64,000 bases of DNA from Companilactobacillus sp. RD055328 (GTDB taxonomy: Bacteria > Bacillota > Bacilli > Lactobacillales > Lactobacillaceae). Below are positions 55,164 to 63,906 of the stretch, one piece after another. Both the position numbers and the translations under genes were made by a program. Where the stretch lies: positions 305,876-369,875 of the forward strand of contig NZ_BQUT01000001.1 of NCBI RefSeq assembly GCF_022835675.1, read 5' to 3'. The notes under the pieces are model-generated. The model worked only from the letters and a program-made list of their open reading frames with translations, was not told where the DNA came from and searched no databases. Position 1 is the first letter of the stretch. Every line of letters starts with the position of its first letter.

Positions 55164-57315
55164 TTTAGACGTAAAAAACGTCACATATTTTGAATTAAAT
55201 AATGAAATAAATCGTCCTATTGACGGAAAAATTCCGTTGAATAAAGATAAGGATGCTATTAAAGCATTCTTCGAGCAGAATGTTGCTCCAAACACTAAAA
55301 AGTTCGATTCACTGCAAGAGCATATCGATTATTTAATCGATAATGACTACATTGAAAAAGAAATCGTTGAAAAATATAGTTTCTCTTTTGTTGAAGATCT
55401 ATATAAGAACTTAAAAGCACAAAATTTTGAATTTCAATCATTCATGGCTGCTTACAAACTTTACAATCAATACATTTTAAAGACTAATGATAAAGAATAT
55501 TATATCGAAGACTACGAAATGCGTATTCTTTTCAATGCTCTTATGTATGCTGATGGTAATGAAGAATTAGCAAAGACCATTGCTGAAGAAATGATTGCTC
55601 AGCGTTATCAACCAGCTACACCAACATTTTTGAATGCCGGACGTAAGCGTCGTGGTGAATTCGTATCTTGTTTCCTTATTCAAGTTACAGATGATATGAA
55701 TAGCATTGGCCGTTCTATTAATAGTGCCCTTCAACTTTCACGTATTGGTGGTGGTGTTGGTATTACTTTGTCCAATTTGCGTGAAGCTGGTTCTCCTATT
55801 AAAGGAATTAAGGGTTCATCAAGTGGTGTTGTGCCTGTCATGAAGCTTCTTGAAGATAGTTTCAGTTACAGTAATCAATTAGGCCAACGTCAAGGTGCCG
55901 GGGCTGTTTACTTAAACATATTCCATCCCGATATTATTGCCTTTTTATCATCTAAAAAAGAAAATGCCGATGAAAAGATTCGTGTAAAAACACTTTCTCT
56001 AGGAATTATTGTTCCTGATAAATATTACGAACTAATTAGAAAAAATGAAGAAATGTATCTATTTAGTCCTTATGATGTTGAAAGAATCTATAATACGCCG
56101 TTCTCATATGTTGATATTACCGCTGAATATGACAACATGGTCGCTAATGATAAGATTACTAAATATAAGATTAATGCTCGTGAATTAGAAAACGAAATCA
56201 GTAAACTACAACAAGAATCTGGTTACCCTTATATCTTGAATATAGATACTGTTAATCGTGCTAACCCAATTGACGGCAAAATTATCATGAGTAATTTGTG
56301 TTCCGAAATTCAACAAGTTCAAATTCCTTCTATTCTTAACGAATCACAAGAATATGAACAATTAGGAACTGATGTCAGCTGTAATCTTGGTTCAACAAAT
56401 ATTCTTAACATGATGGCTAGTCCTGACTTTGGTCAATCTGTTGCTGCTATGACTCGTGCGTTAACTTATGTATCTGACACTTCAAATATTGAATCCGTTC
56501 CGACAGTCGCTAACGGTAACAAACTTAGCCATTCAATCGGACTTGGTGCCATGGGTCTTCATACATACTTAGCTAAGAATCATATAGAATATGGATCAAA
56601 AGAATCGATTGAATTCATTGGCACATATTTCTTACTTCTTAACTACTGGACTTTAGTCGAAAGTAACAATATTGCTCGCGAACGCAAAGAAACTTTCCAT
56701 AATTTTGAAAAATCAAAATATGCTGATGGTACATACTTTGACACTTACACTACTCAGAGTTTCCAACCTAAGACAAAACGTGTGCAAGAATTATTCGATG
56801 GTATTTTCATTCCTACCGAAAAAGATTGGGAAGAATTGAAAATTAAAGTTCAAAGAGATGGTTTATATAACCAAAACCGTTTGGCCGTTGCTCCAACTGG
56901 TTCCATTTCTTACATCAATAACACAAGTGCAAGTTTACAACCTATCACTCGTCTGGTTGAAGAACGCCAAGAAAAGAAGAATGGTAAGCTTTACTTCCCT
57001 GCTCCATTCTTGGATAATGAAACTATTAAATATTACAAGTCAGCTTATGACACAGATATGCGTAAAGTTATTGATATTTATGCATCTGCTCAACAACACA
57101 TTGACCAAGGTATGAGTTTGACATTATTCATCAGATCTTCAATTCCTGAAGGAATTTATGAATGGAAAACTGATGAAAAACAATCAACTCGTGATTTAAA
57201 TATCTTACGTAACTATGCTTATTACCAAGGTATTAAATCGCTTTATTATGTACGTACATTTACTGATGACGAAAACGAAGTCGGAAGTAATGACTGTGAA
57301 AGCTGTATAATATAA
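55150..57315 (+). CDS. nrdE: Class Ib ribonucleotide reductase, alpha chain
   Basis: The 721-residue protein reduces ribonucleoside diphosphates. The start appears to be TTG at 55150, overlapping nrdI by 14 bases, because the alignment-like N-terminus (NVTYFELNNEINRPIDG) begins right after it; no ATG fits. Active-site features include FVSCFLIQV, RQGAGAVYLNIFHPD, SCNLGSTNILN and the C-terminal redox pair CESC. Class Ib enzymes lack the long N-terminal activity domain, as here. Confidence 0.94.
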   Translation: MGLNNLDVKNVTYFELNNEINRPIDGKIPLNKDKDAIKAFFEQNVAPNTKKFDSLQEHIDYLIDNDYIEKEIVEKYSFSFVEDLYKNLKAQNFEFQSFMAAYKLYNQYILKTNDKEYYIEDYEMRILFNALMYADGNEELAKTIAEEMIAQRYQPATPTFLNAGRKRRGEFVSCFLIQVTDDMNSIGRSINSALQLSRIGGGVGITLSNLREAGSPIKGIKGSSSGVVPVMKLLEDSFSYSNQLGQRQGAGAVYLNIFHPDIIAFLSSKKENADEKIRVKTLSLGIIVPDKYYELIRKNEEMYLFSPYDVERIYNTPFSYVDITAEYDNMVANDKITKYKINARELENEISKLQQESGYPYILNIDTVNRANPIDGKIIMSNLCSEIQQVQIPSILNESQEYEQLGTDVSCNLGSTNILNMMASPDFGQSVAAMTRALTYVSDTSNIESVPTVANGNKLSHSIGLGAMGLHTYLAKNHIEYGSKESIEFIGTYFLLLNYWTLVESNNIARERKETFHNFEKSKYADGTYFDTYTTQSFQPKTKRVQELFDGIFIPTEKDWEELKIKVQRDGLYNQNRLAVAPTGSISYINNTSASLQPITRLVEERQEKKNGKLYFPAPFLDNETIKYYKSAYDTDMRKVIDIYASAQQHIDQGMSLTLFIRSSIPEGIYEWKTDEKQSTRDLNILRNYAYYQGIKSLYYVRTFTDDENEVGSNDCESCII

Positions 57316-57339
57316 AAAACATAAGGAGAAACTTTTAAC

Positions 57340-58302
57340 ATGGCTGATATGTATTACGAAGCTATAAATTGGAACCAAATCGAAGATAAAATCGATAAAG
57401 CCACTTGGGAAAAATTAACTGAACAATTCTGGTTAGATACTCGTATTCCGCTTTCTAATGACTTAGATGATTGGCGTGAATTAAGTAAGGACGAACATGA
57501 TATTGTTGGACACGTATTTGGTGGTTTGACATTGCTAGATACCTTACAATCACAAGACGGAATTGATCAATTAAGAAAAGATGTCCGCACCCAAGAAGAA
57601 ACAGCTGTTTTCAATAATATCCAATTTATGGAATCAGTCCATGCTAAGAGTTACTCATCAATCTTTAGTACTTTGAATACTACAGAAGAAATTGAAGAGA
57701 TTTTTGATTGGACTAATCATAATGAAGCACTTCAAAAGAAGGCAAAAATCATTAATGAAATCTATCAAAACGGAACAGCTCTAGAAAAGAAAGTCGCTAG
57801 TGTTTTCCTTGAAACTTTCTTATTCTATTCAGGATTTTATACTCCACTTTATTACTTAGGTAATAACAAATTAGCTAACGTTGCTGAAATCATTAAATTA
57901 ATTATCCGTGACGAATCAGTTCACGGAACTTATATTGGATATAAATTCCAAGTAGGCTTTAATGAACTATCTGAAGAAGAACAAGCTAAATTCCAAGAAT
58001 GGATGTATGACCTTCTTTATAAGCTATACGAAAACGAAGAAAAATATACTGAAGATCTTTATGACGGTATTGGCTGGACTGAACAAGTAAAAACATTCCT
58101 AAGATATAACGCCAATAAAGCCTTGATGAACTTAGGCCAAAATCCTTTGTTCCCAGATACAGCTGAAGACGTTAACCCAATTGTTATGAACGGTATTTCA
58201 ACTGGAACTAACAACCATGACTTCTTCTCACAAGTTGGTAATGGTTACTTACTTGGACACGTTGAAGCCATGAACCAAGATGATTACGATATTGGTAGAT
58301 AA
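57340..58302 (+). CDS. nrdF: Class Ib ribonucleotide reductase, beta chain
   Basis: The 320-residue protein carries the metal-tyrosyl cofactor. Iron/manganese ligands are in NIQFMESVHAKSYSSIF (Glu and His) and VIIRDESVHGTYIG-like IIRDESVHGTYIG (Glu, His). The metal-linked YSSIFSTL region fits family. AAGGAG precedes the ATG. It is the last gene of the nrd operon, ending in a terminator. Confidence 0.95.
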   Translation: MADMYYEAINWNQIEDKIDKATWEKLTEQFWLDTRIPLSNDLDDWRELSKDEHDIVGHVFGGLTLLDTLQSQDGIDQLRKDVRTQEETAVFNNIQFMESVHAKSYSSIFSTLNTTEEIEEIFDWTNHNEALQKKAKIINEIYQNGTALEKKVASVFLETFLFYSGFYTPLYYLGNNKLANVAEIIKLIIRDESVHGTYIGYKFQVGFNELSEEEQAKFQEWMYDLLYKLYENEEKYTEDLYDGIGWTEQVKTFLRYNANKALMNLGQNPLFPDTAEDVNPIVMNGISTGTNNHDFFSQVGNGYLLGHVEAMNQDDYDIGR

Positions 58303-58333
58303 ATAAAAAGAAGCCTAACGGCTTCTTTTTTTA
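58303..58333 (+). terminator. Terminator of the nrd operon
   Basis: AAAAAGAAGCC and GGCTTCTTTTT pair over a short loop (TAAC) and a T run follows. Confidence 0.92.
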
Positions 58334-58334
58334 A

Positions 58335-58363
58335 TTGACTTAGGTGTCATTAATTCGTACACT
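58335..58363 (+). promoter_or_regulatory. Promoter of the NCS1 permease gene
   Basis: TTGACT (58335-58340), 17 bases, TACACT (58358-58363). The transcript would start near 58370, leaving room for the PyrR-binding element. Confidence 0.65.
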
Positions 58364-58387
58364 TACATTATAAATTCTTTTAACTCC

Positions 58388-58470
58388 AGTCCTGAGAGGC
58401 TGGCAAGGGAGCGACTTAACTCAAATTTGCCTACAGCAAATCGCTCTTTTACTGAGCGATTTTTTATTTT
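58388..58470 (+). promoter_or_regulatory. PyrR-binding attenuator leader
   Basis: AGTCCTGAGAGGCT at 58388-58401 matches the PyrR binding loop consensus (ARUCCNGNGAGGYU) at every position. It is followed by GAGCGA (58409-58414), which can pair with TCGCTC (58441-58446) as an antiterminator, and by a terminator (AATCGCTC with GAGCGATT, then T residues) at about 58438-58470. PyrR with UMP would favour termination, lowering the permease. Confidence 0.88.
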
Positions 58471-58502
58471 GGTTAATTCCTTCTCTAGAAATGGAGAGCA
58501 AG

Positions 58503-59852
58503 ATGGATTTTAAGAAACGAAATGTTATTACAGAACAACAAAGGTCAATGAGTAGTTGGGATATGTTCGCTACTTGGATTGGTGCGAATGCCAATAACGG
58601 AACTTGGTACATCGGTGGAGTAATTGCCGCTTGCGGCTTTTTAACATCATCTACGTTATTAATTATAGTTGGTTGTTTGTCTTATGTGTTACTAGCTTTA
58701 ACCTCTCTAATGGGTTATGAGACAGGTTTAAACACCATGTCTCTAACTCGTGGATCTTTTGGAATTAAAGGTTCTATATTACCTTCCATAATTAACGTTA
58801 TCCAATTCATTGGTTGGGCAGCGGTTAATACTTATATTGCAGCTATCTCTGTTAGCTATATATTAAGAGATATCTTCGGCTGGAATGCTAATAATCAAGC
58901 TATGGATAGAGTTGGTATTTTTGCCGGAATCATCATTATGTCAATTCTCCATCTTCTAAGTATTTCCCTCGGCGAAAAATCTGTACGCTGGATTGAACGA
59001 GTGGGAATTGTGTTGGTAACAATTTTTGTCATTTGGGAATCAATTATCGTTTTGAGAACCGTGCCTTTATCAGAGATTATCGCTTGGCGACCAAGTTCTG
59101 AATTCTCATTATCTTCTGGTTCAGCAATTGATATACTTGCAGCTTTCAACTTAGCTTGGGTAACTGCAGCTGCTGATTTCAGTCGTTTTGCAAAAACTAA
59201 AAAATCAGCCACTTGGTATTCTTTCTTAGGAGCTAACATTGGATTAATCTGGTTTGCTTTGATGGGATTAATTGCGACAATAGCTACCGCAATTACTATT
59301 GATAAGTTCGATCCCAATAATTCAGATCCTAGTACTATCGCTACCAAACTTGGACTTGGCGCTCTCGCTTTAATTGTAATTATGTTAACTAGCACTACCG
59401 CTAATGCCGTTAATCTAATGGCTGCCGGTTCTGCAATCACTAATATTTTTAGTCGGATTAAGCTAAAAACCGCCCTATTCATCGTAACTATTGCTGCAAC
59501 TTTTGTTACCTTCATTCCTGCATATGTAGCTACTTTTTTAGAAACATTTCAGTTGTTCCTTGATGGAATTGGAATGTTCTTAGGACCTGAAATTGCTATA
59601 TTCTTAACTGATTATTTCATCTTGAGACATCGCAAATATAACATCGAAGAATTTGATAATACTACAGGTAAATACTGGTACTATCACGGTATTAATTTAT
59701 TAGCATTTGGTTCTTGGATTATCGGTGTTGTTGTCTATTTCGTTTTAAGACAAGTAGGTTGGTTCACTAATAACATCGGTGTTACTTTCGTAGCAATTAT
59801 TATCACTGGAATTATTTACTATATTTTAAGCAAAATAAAAGAAGCTCATTAA
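58503..59852 (+). CDS. NCS1-family pyrimidine permease under PyrR control
   Basis: The start is set at ATG 58503 (MDFKKRNVITEQQRS), six bases after GGAG; the ATG four codons earlier has no ribosome site. This gives 449 residues with twelve membrane segments. WDMFATWIGANANNGTWYIGG, the NCS1 helix-1 block, and GYETGLNTMSLTRGSFGIKGS fit the cytosine/uracil/allantoin/hydroxymethylpyrimidine transporter family. The PyrR attenuator just upstream indicates a pyrimidine substrate, probably cytosine, uracil or a nucleoside; a classic PyrP is instead an NCS2 protein. Confidence 0.88.
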   Translation: MDFKKRNVITEQQRSMSSWDMFATWIGANANNGTWYIGGVIAACGFLTSSTLLIIVGCLSYVLLALTSLMGYETGLNTMSLTRGSFGIKGSILPSIINVIQFIGWAAVNTYIAAISVSYILRDIFGWNANNQAMDRVGIFAGIIIMSILHLLSISLGEKSVRWIERVGIVLVTIFVIWESIIVLRTVPLSEIIAWRPSSEFSLSSGSAIDILAAFNLAWVTAAADFSRFAKTKKSATWYSFLGANIGLIWFALMGLIATIATAITIDKFDPNNSDPSTIATKLGLGALALIVIMLTSTTANAVNLMAAGSAITNIFSRIKLKTALFIVTIAATFVTFIPAYVATFLETFQLFLDGIGMFLGPEIAIFLTDYFILRHRKYNIEEFDNTTGKYWYYHGINLLAFGSWIIGVVVYFVLRQVGWFTNNIGVTFVAIIITGIIYYILSKIKEAH

Positions 59853-59868
59853 GAGCTTCTTTTTTATA
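59838..59868. terminator. Terminator between NCS1 gene and DUF1634 gene
   Basis: AAAAGAAGCTC and GAGCTTCTTTT form a stem with an ATTA loop, overlapping the NCS1 stop and close to the convergent stop. Confidence 0.9.
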
Positions 59869-60223
59869 TTCCTATTATCATCGCAATGATTAATATAATT
59901 AGTACAATTGTAGTGATTACGGTATACATTGTATCCCGTTCTTTAGCAAAAGCGTAGATAGATACGATAACACGTAAAACCGGAGTGAAAATTAAGAATA
60001 ATAATCCTAACATCATAAACGCATATGGCTTACCTTGGTTGACTCCAATTACAATATCATAAATTGAAGTTGGAAAAGCATTATTAGCATAACCACCAGT
60101 TCCACTGAATAAATAAAGTATGATACCTATAGCAATTATCCCAACGGATATAACTACTCCAATTCTAAGTATCTGTCCTATTATTACTTCAATTTTTTTC
60201 ATTTCTTGAGTTTCTTTATCCAT
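59864..60223 (-). CDS. DUF1634-family membrane protein
   Basis: The 119-residue protein has three membrane segments. The IGVVISVGIIAIGIILYLF and FLIFTPVLRVIVSIYAFAKERD stretches are typical of DUF1634. It starts within the TauE stop (TAATG overlap), so it is coupled to the TauE/SafE transporter. Fused or adjacent TauE-DUF1634 pairs recur in lactic acid bacteria, suggesting an accessory part of the carrier. Confidence 0.82.
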   Translation of the reverse strand: MDKETQEMKKIEVIIGQILRIGVVISVGIIAIGIILYLFSGTGGYANNAFPTSIYDIVIGVNQGKPYAFMMLGLLFLIFTPVLRVIVSIYAFAKERDTMYTVITTIVLIILIIAMIIGI

Positions 60224-61065
60224 TAGATGTTAATACCGAATCCTTTCAATATCATCTGAACTCCCATGAATATAATAATCGGAACAAAAATCATTCGAAT
60301 AACACGTGAACTTAAATGTTGCATGATACGTGAGCCGATTGTTGCTCCCACCAACACTCCAATTGCTAATGGTGCCGCAATTTCCGGCTTAATTGCACCA
60401 CTAAAGAAATAAACGGTAGCACTTGCAGCAGCTGTTACTCCCATCATCAAATTACTTGTAGCACTTGATGGTTTAAGTGGCATCTTCATAATAGAATCCA
60501 TTGCAATAACTTTAAAAGCTCCACTACCAATTCCTAATAGCCCACTGGCTAATCCAGCTCCTATCATCATCAAAAATCCACCAGGAACATGTGTAACTGA
60601 ATAATCAATTTGTTCATTAGTAGTCTTATCGTAGTAACTACCATTAAGTTTTAATTTAGTAGATAGATTATCGTTAGCAATATTAACGACATCTTTTTGA
60701 TTTTTGACTAGCTTGAATACCATATTAATTGCCGAATATGCTAATAAAACTCCAAATAAGACATATAAAACTGAAGCGGAGAAAACTCCAGCTAATAAGG
60801 CACCAGAAATTGCTCCTACAGTTGTCGCTATCTCTAAAAACATAGCAACTCTTAAATTAAGCATGTCGTCTTTAAGATAAGCAATAGAAGCTCCTGAGCT
60901 AGTGGCAATAACTGAAATTACGCTTGCTCCAATAGCGTACTTAATATCTAGTCCCATCATCATTGTTAAAATTGGCGTGACAATCATTCCACCACCAAGT
61001 CCTAATAATGATCCTATAACACCAGCTAATATCCCAACTATTAGTAAAATAAGAATACTGTTCAC
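60223..61065 (-). CDS. TauE/SafE-family anion exporter
   Basis: The 280-residue protein has eight membrane segments and the family motif GSLLGLGGGMIVTPIL near residues 17-32. The start is GTG, placed immediately after the upstream gene's TAA. The family transports sulfite or sulfoacetate-type anions; the substrate here is unknown. It is one of two cotranscribed genes with DUF1634 and probably of a longer transcript starting at the MFS gene. Confidence 0.85.
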   Translation of the reverse strand: MNSILILLIVGILAGVIGSLLGLGGGMIVTPILTMMMGLDIKYAIGASVISVIATSSGASIAYLKDDMLNLRVAMFLEIATTVGAISGALLAGVFSASVLYVLFGVLLAYSAINMVFKLVKNQKDVVNIANDNLSTKLKLNGSYYDKTTNEQIDYSVTHVPGGFLMMIGAGLASGLLGIGSGAFKVIAMDSIMKMPLKPSSATSNLMMGVTAAASATVYFFSGAIKPEIAAPLAIGVLVGATIGSRIMQHLSSRVIRMIFVPIIIFMGVQMILKGFGINI

Positions 61066-61515
61066 TTATTCTTCCTCACTATTTTCACCTTTTTCAATTA
61101 CAGCTAGTTGATTTTTCATAAAATCAATAATCATTGATTTTGTTTCATCATTTAATTCTGAATTATCAGAAACTTCTTCAATGCGGAACTTAGATTTATT
61201 TAAAAATTCAGACTTAGTAATCAAATAAATTTTTGTTTCAACTTCTTGCCCTGCTTCAAAAAAATGAGTGACTTTTTTTGCATCTTGGAAAGGTAAATTG
61301 ATAATTCCTGATTGAATTAAGAATGTTGTATTGCCAACATTGATTTGATATTCAAATAGTTTCCCTGAATCTAAACTATCCTCACCAAAGTCAACTGCCT
61401 TATCAATTGCAGCAGAAATCTTTGAATCAAAATCACTTTCTTTAATTGCTACAGCTTTAGTAGCATATTTCTCGTTCTCGACAAATTCAATATAGTCTTC
61501 GACTGTAATCTTCAT
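61066..61515 (-). CDS. Acidic small protein, unrecognised
   Basis: The 149-residue soluble protein is acidic, with beta-type stretches (FEYQINVGNTTFLIQSGIINLPF, ETKIYLITKSEFL) and a Glu-rich end. There is no membrane segment. I do not recognise the family. It lies between the alpha/beta hydrolase and TauE genes, reading in the same direction with short gaps, so it belongs to that transcript. Confidence 0.6.
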   Translation of the reverse strand: MKITVEDYIEFVENEKYATKAVAIKESDFDSKISAAIDKAVDFGEDSLDSGKLFEYQINVGNTTFLIQSGIINLPFQDAKKVTHFFEAGQEVETKIYLITKSEFLNKSKFRIEEVSDNSELNDETKSMIIDFMKNQLAVIEKGENSEEE

Positions 61516-61530
61516 TTATATAACCTATAC

Positions 61531-62439
61531 CTAAATATATTTTTTCAAAAAATCTTTAATCATAAATTCATACGCTGGAGGATCTTGATTGTAAGAACGA
61601 ATATGAATTCCTTGTGGATTTTCATAAAAATCCTTGGGACCTTGATAACTATCATACAACTTTTTGCTCATAATTGGTGGCACTGTTTGGTCTTTTCCAC
61701 CTGCAATAAACATTATTGGTAAATTACTATTTTTAATAGCTTGTTGAGGACTAGCTTCACTATACCAGAAACCTAATTTGATTTTGGAGTAAGCCGAAAG
61801 AAGAGGAACAATCAATTTAGCAATCTTACCAACTTTTTTATTAGCATGAAACTCAATAATTTCTGAAGTTCCTATATATGAAGAGTCTTCAATAAGCGCA
61901 ACCACATTATTAGGTAACTGCAAACTAAGTGTTTGTAATATTGTTGCAGCTCCCATTGATGCACCAAAAAGAACAATTTTTTGATTGGAAATTTTTTCGT
62001 TAAGTTGATCAATCCAAGCTAATACATCTGTTTTTTCATGGAATCCAAAACTCATATACTTGCCTTCACTAATTCCTGCAGCTCGGTTATCGGGCATTAA
62101 GACATTAAATCCTAGTTGGTAAAATAATTGCCCAAATATATTTAAGGAATTATGAGTAGCTCCAAAACCATGTACTAAAATAATTGTTTTGTCACTTGGC
62201 TTTTTTTGTTCATAATAAAAAGCTTTTAATTCAAGTCCATCCCGATTCATTGACCAAATTTCATGTGGTAATTCTTTAAATTCAGCAGTTCTTTTATATA
62301 AAGGATGGCTTTCAGGAAAAATAATTTCCTTACTACCTAGTGCCTTAGAATCACGAATATGAGTAGCTTCAAATATTTTTTTGATAACAATTGTCAAATT
62401 AGCACCAATTAATAAGATAGCTAGCAAAACATAGATCAT
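61531..62439 (-). CDS. Alpha/beta hydrolase, membrane-anchored
   Basis: The 302-residue protein has an N-terminal membrane segment (about 3-22) and the alpha/beta-hydrolase core: LVHGFGATHNSLNIFG (oxyanion region), nucleophile serine in LFGASMGAATILQ, Asp in IAGGKDQTVPPIM and the final His near GIHIRSYNQDP. These features fit carboxylesterases or lipases of the Bacillus YtmA/BAAT-like group; the substrate is unknown. It overlaps the MFS stop by one base. Confidence 0.82.
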   Translation of the reverse strand: MIYVLLAILLIGANLTIVIKKIFEATHIRDSKALGSKEIIFPESHPLYKRTAEFKELPHEIWSMNRDGLELKAFYYEQKKPSDKTIILVHGFGATHNSLNIFGQLFYQLGFNVLMPDNRAAGISEGKYMSFGFHEKTDVLAWIDQLNEKISNQKIVLFGASMGAATILQTLSLQLPNNVVALIEDSSYIGTSEIIEFHANKKVGKIAKLIVPLLSAYSKIKLGFWYSEASPQQAIKNSNLPIMFIAGGKDQTVPPIMSKKLYDSYQGPKDFYENPQGIHIRSYNQDPPAYEFMIKDFLKKYI

Positions 62440-63632
62440 TAACTTTGCTCCTTAATTCCTAGCATTGCAATTCCTACTAAGACCATCGACGCAGCAATGG
62501 CTATAAACAAGCTTGAATATGAAACCCACGTAATAATCAAACTTCCGACATAAGGTCCTGCTGCACGCCCTAAAGACCCAAAGATGCTATAGATACTCTG
62601 AATTGTTCCGCGATTCTTTCTAGTTGATAGCTTGCTTAATAAAGCCGGAATAGTTGGAAATACCATTGATTCACCCAATGTTAAAACTAACATGCTGACA
62701 ATGAATGCCCAGAAAGTTCTAGCCGATGGCAACAATAGAAATGATGATCCCATGATAACTGTTCCTAATAGTAATTGATATTTAAATTGTTTGAATATTT
62801 TTGAAATAAATCGATTTACGATTGGCTGAATAATTAGTAATGATGCAGCATTGGCTGTAAATACTAATCCGTAATCACGAGTTGTTAAACCTTGATCTAG
62901 TATATACACAGACATATTACTATCCCACTGTGAGTACCCAACCCATACTAAAAATACTGATAACGAAATAATCATTAGGTTTAATACAAAACGTTTATTT
63001 CCTATAAGTGCTCTTGGGTCGTGTTCAATAATATCTGAAGTATTTTTTCTTTCTGTTGAATCTTTTTTATCATTAACGTAGTTAAGTACGTTACCTTTAG
63101 TCAACACAATTATAATACTTAAAGCAAAAAAGATGACAGGAGTGAAGAAAGTCCAAAAAATACTAGCTTTAAAAATAAAGCCAACAGCTGTTGACCCCAA
63201 AGCAATTCCCATATTAGCGGCTAAATACATATTATTAAAAATAACTCGAGTATCTCCGTAGGCTTGTTCAGCCATAAAAGCTGTATATGCATTAATGGCA
63301 GTATAAGAAAGCCCCATACCAAACCCTAAAACAGCTAAAATAAAGGCATAGCTAGGCCAAACATGATGAAAGGACATAATCAGCAAACAAGTAATTGAAA
63401 TGGCATACCCTATTAGTAGGGTGCCACGTTTAGAGAACTTATCAAACATAACTCCGCCAATGGCATTCCCGACCATCATAGTTCCAGAATACACCATTAA
63501 AACGAACCCGGCGGTCATCAATGGTTCTCCCAAGTTTTTATTTATAAATATTGTGTTAACTGGCAGAATAAAACCCAACACCATATTAAATGTAGTATTA
63601 AGAATTAGTAACCATCGACGTTGTTCTCTCAT
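62439..63632 (-). CDS. MFS multidrug transporter
   Basis: The start is set at ATG 63632 (MREQRRWLLILNTTFNMVLGF), behind AAAGGAG; the frame runs 39 codons further in the leader region. This gives 397 residues with twelve membrane segments. VMFDKFSKRGTLLIG carries MFS motif A. The LmrP/YttB-like group of drug exporters is the closest type I can suggest. It is the first gene of the transcript with the hydrolase, the small acidic protein and TauE-DUF1634, and its leader contains a Rho-independent terminator. Confidence 0.85.
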   Translation of the reverse strand: MREQRRWLLILNTTFNMVLGFILPVNTIFINKNLGEPLMTAGFVLMVYSGTMMVGNAIGGVMFDKFSKRGTLLIGYAISITCLLIMSFHHVWPSYAFILAVLGFGMGLSYTAINAYTAFMAEQAYGDTRVIFNNMYLAANMGIALGSTAVGFIFKASIFWTFFTPVIFFALSIIIVLTKGNVLNYVNDKKDSTERKNTSDIIEHDPRALIGNKRFVLNLMIISLSVFLVWVGYSQWDSNMSVYILDQGLTTRDYGLVFTANAASLLIIQPIVNRFISKIFKQFKYQLLLGTVIMGSSFLLLPSARTFWAFIVSMLVLTLGESMVFPTIPALLSKLSTRKNRGTIQSIYSIFGSLGRAAGPYVGSLIITWVSYSSLFIAIAASMVLVGIAMLGIKEQS

Positions 63633-63664
63633 AAGTTCTCTCCTTTCTAATATCTTCCAATTAA

Positions 63665-63826
63665 TAAAAAAATACCATGAGAAAAATCCCATGGCATGCA
63701 AGACGGTACTAAAAGTAATTACAAAAGGTTCACACAATTGTAAAAGCACATCTACATCCGGTAGAATTGCAGCACTCCGTCATAATCTACTGTCACTTTA
63801 ACGTGACTCTCGACTCATCGCAAGTT
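63665..63826 (-). promoter_or_regulatory. Attenuator-like leader of the MFS operon
   Basis: On the minus strand a terminator (GCCATGGGA with TCTCATGGT, then seven T residues) lies at about 63665-63696, 33-64 bases before the MFS start and downstream of a possible TTGAAA...TAGTAT promoter near 63834-63862. In between there are further hairpins: GTCAC/GTGAC at about 63786-63801, and GTAGA/TCTAC spanning about 63755-63784. This looks like a premature terminator that must be passed for expression. I could not match it to a known riboswitch or T-box. Confidence 0.5.
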
Positions 63827-63867
63827 ATATACTACACGACTATCATCATCATTTCAATTAAAGAACA

Positions 63868-63904
63868 TAAAAAAAGATCTTAGCATTCGCTAAGATCTTT
63901 TAAT
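63868..63904 (-). terminator. Terminator of the rRNA operon
   Basis: On the minus strand AAAAGATCTTAGC and GCTAAGATCTTTT form a perfect stem with a GAAT loop and seven T residues, three to four bases beyond the 5S gene. Confidence 0.92.
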
Positions 63905-63906
63905 TT

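Noticed and set aside
58421..58612. Open frame on the minus strand over the PyrR leader
   Set aside because: It is antisense to the attenuator and the NCS1 start, without ribosome site.
63735..63800. Small Cys-rich ORF (MTECC...) and a six-codon MSRESR ORF in the MFS leader, minus strand
   Set aside because: Neither has a convincing ribosome site. They could be leader peptides but I cannot support either.
63400..63801. Open frame on the plus strand over the MFS leader and start
   Set aside because: Antisense to the MFS gene and its leader; no ribosome site and no recognisable protein.
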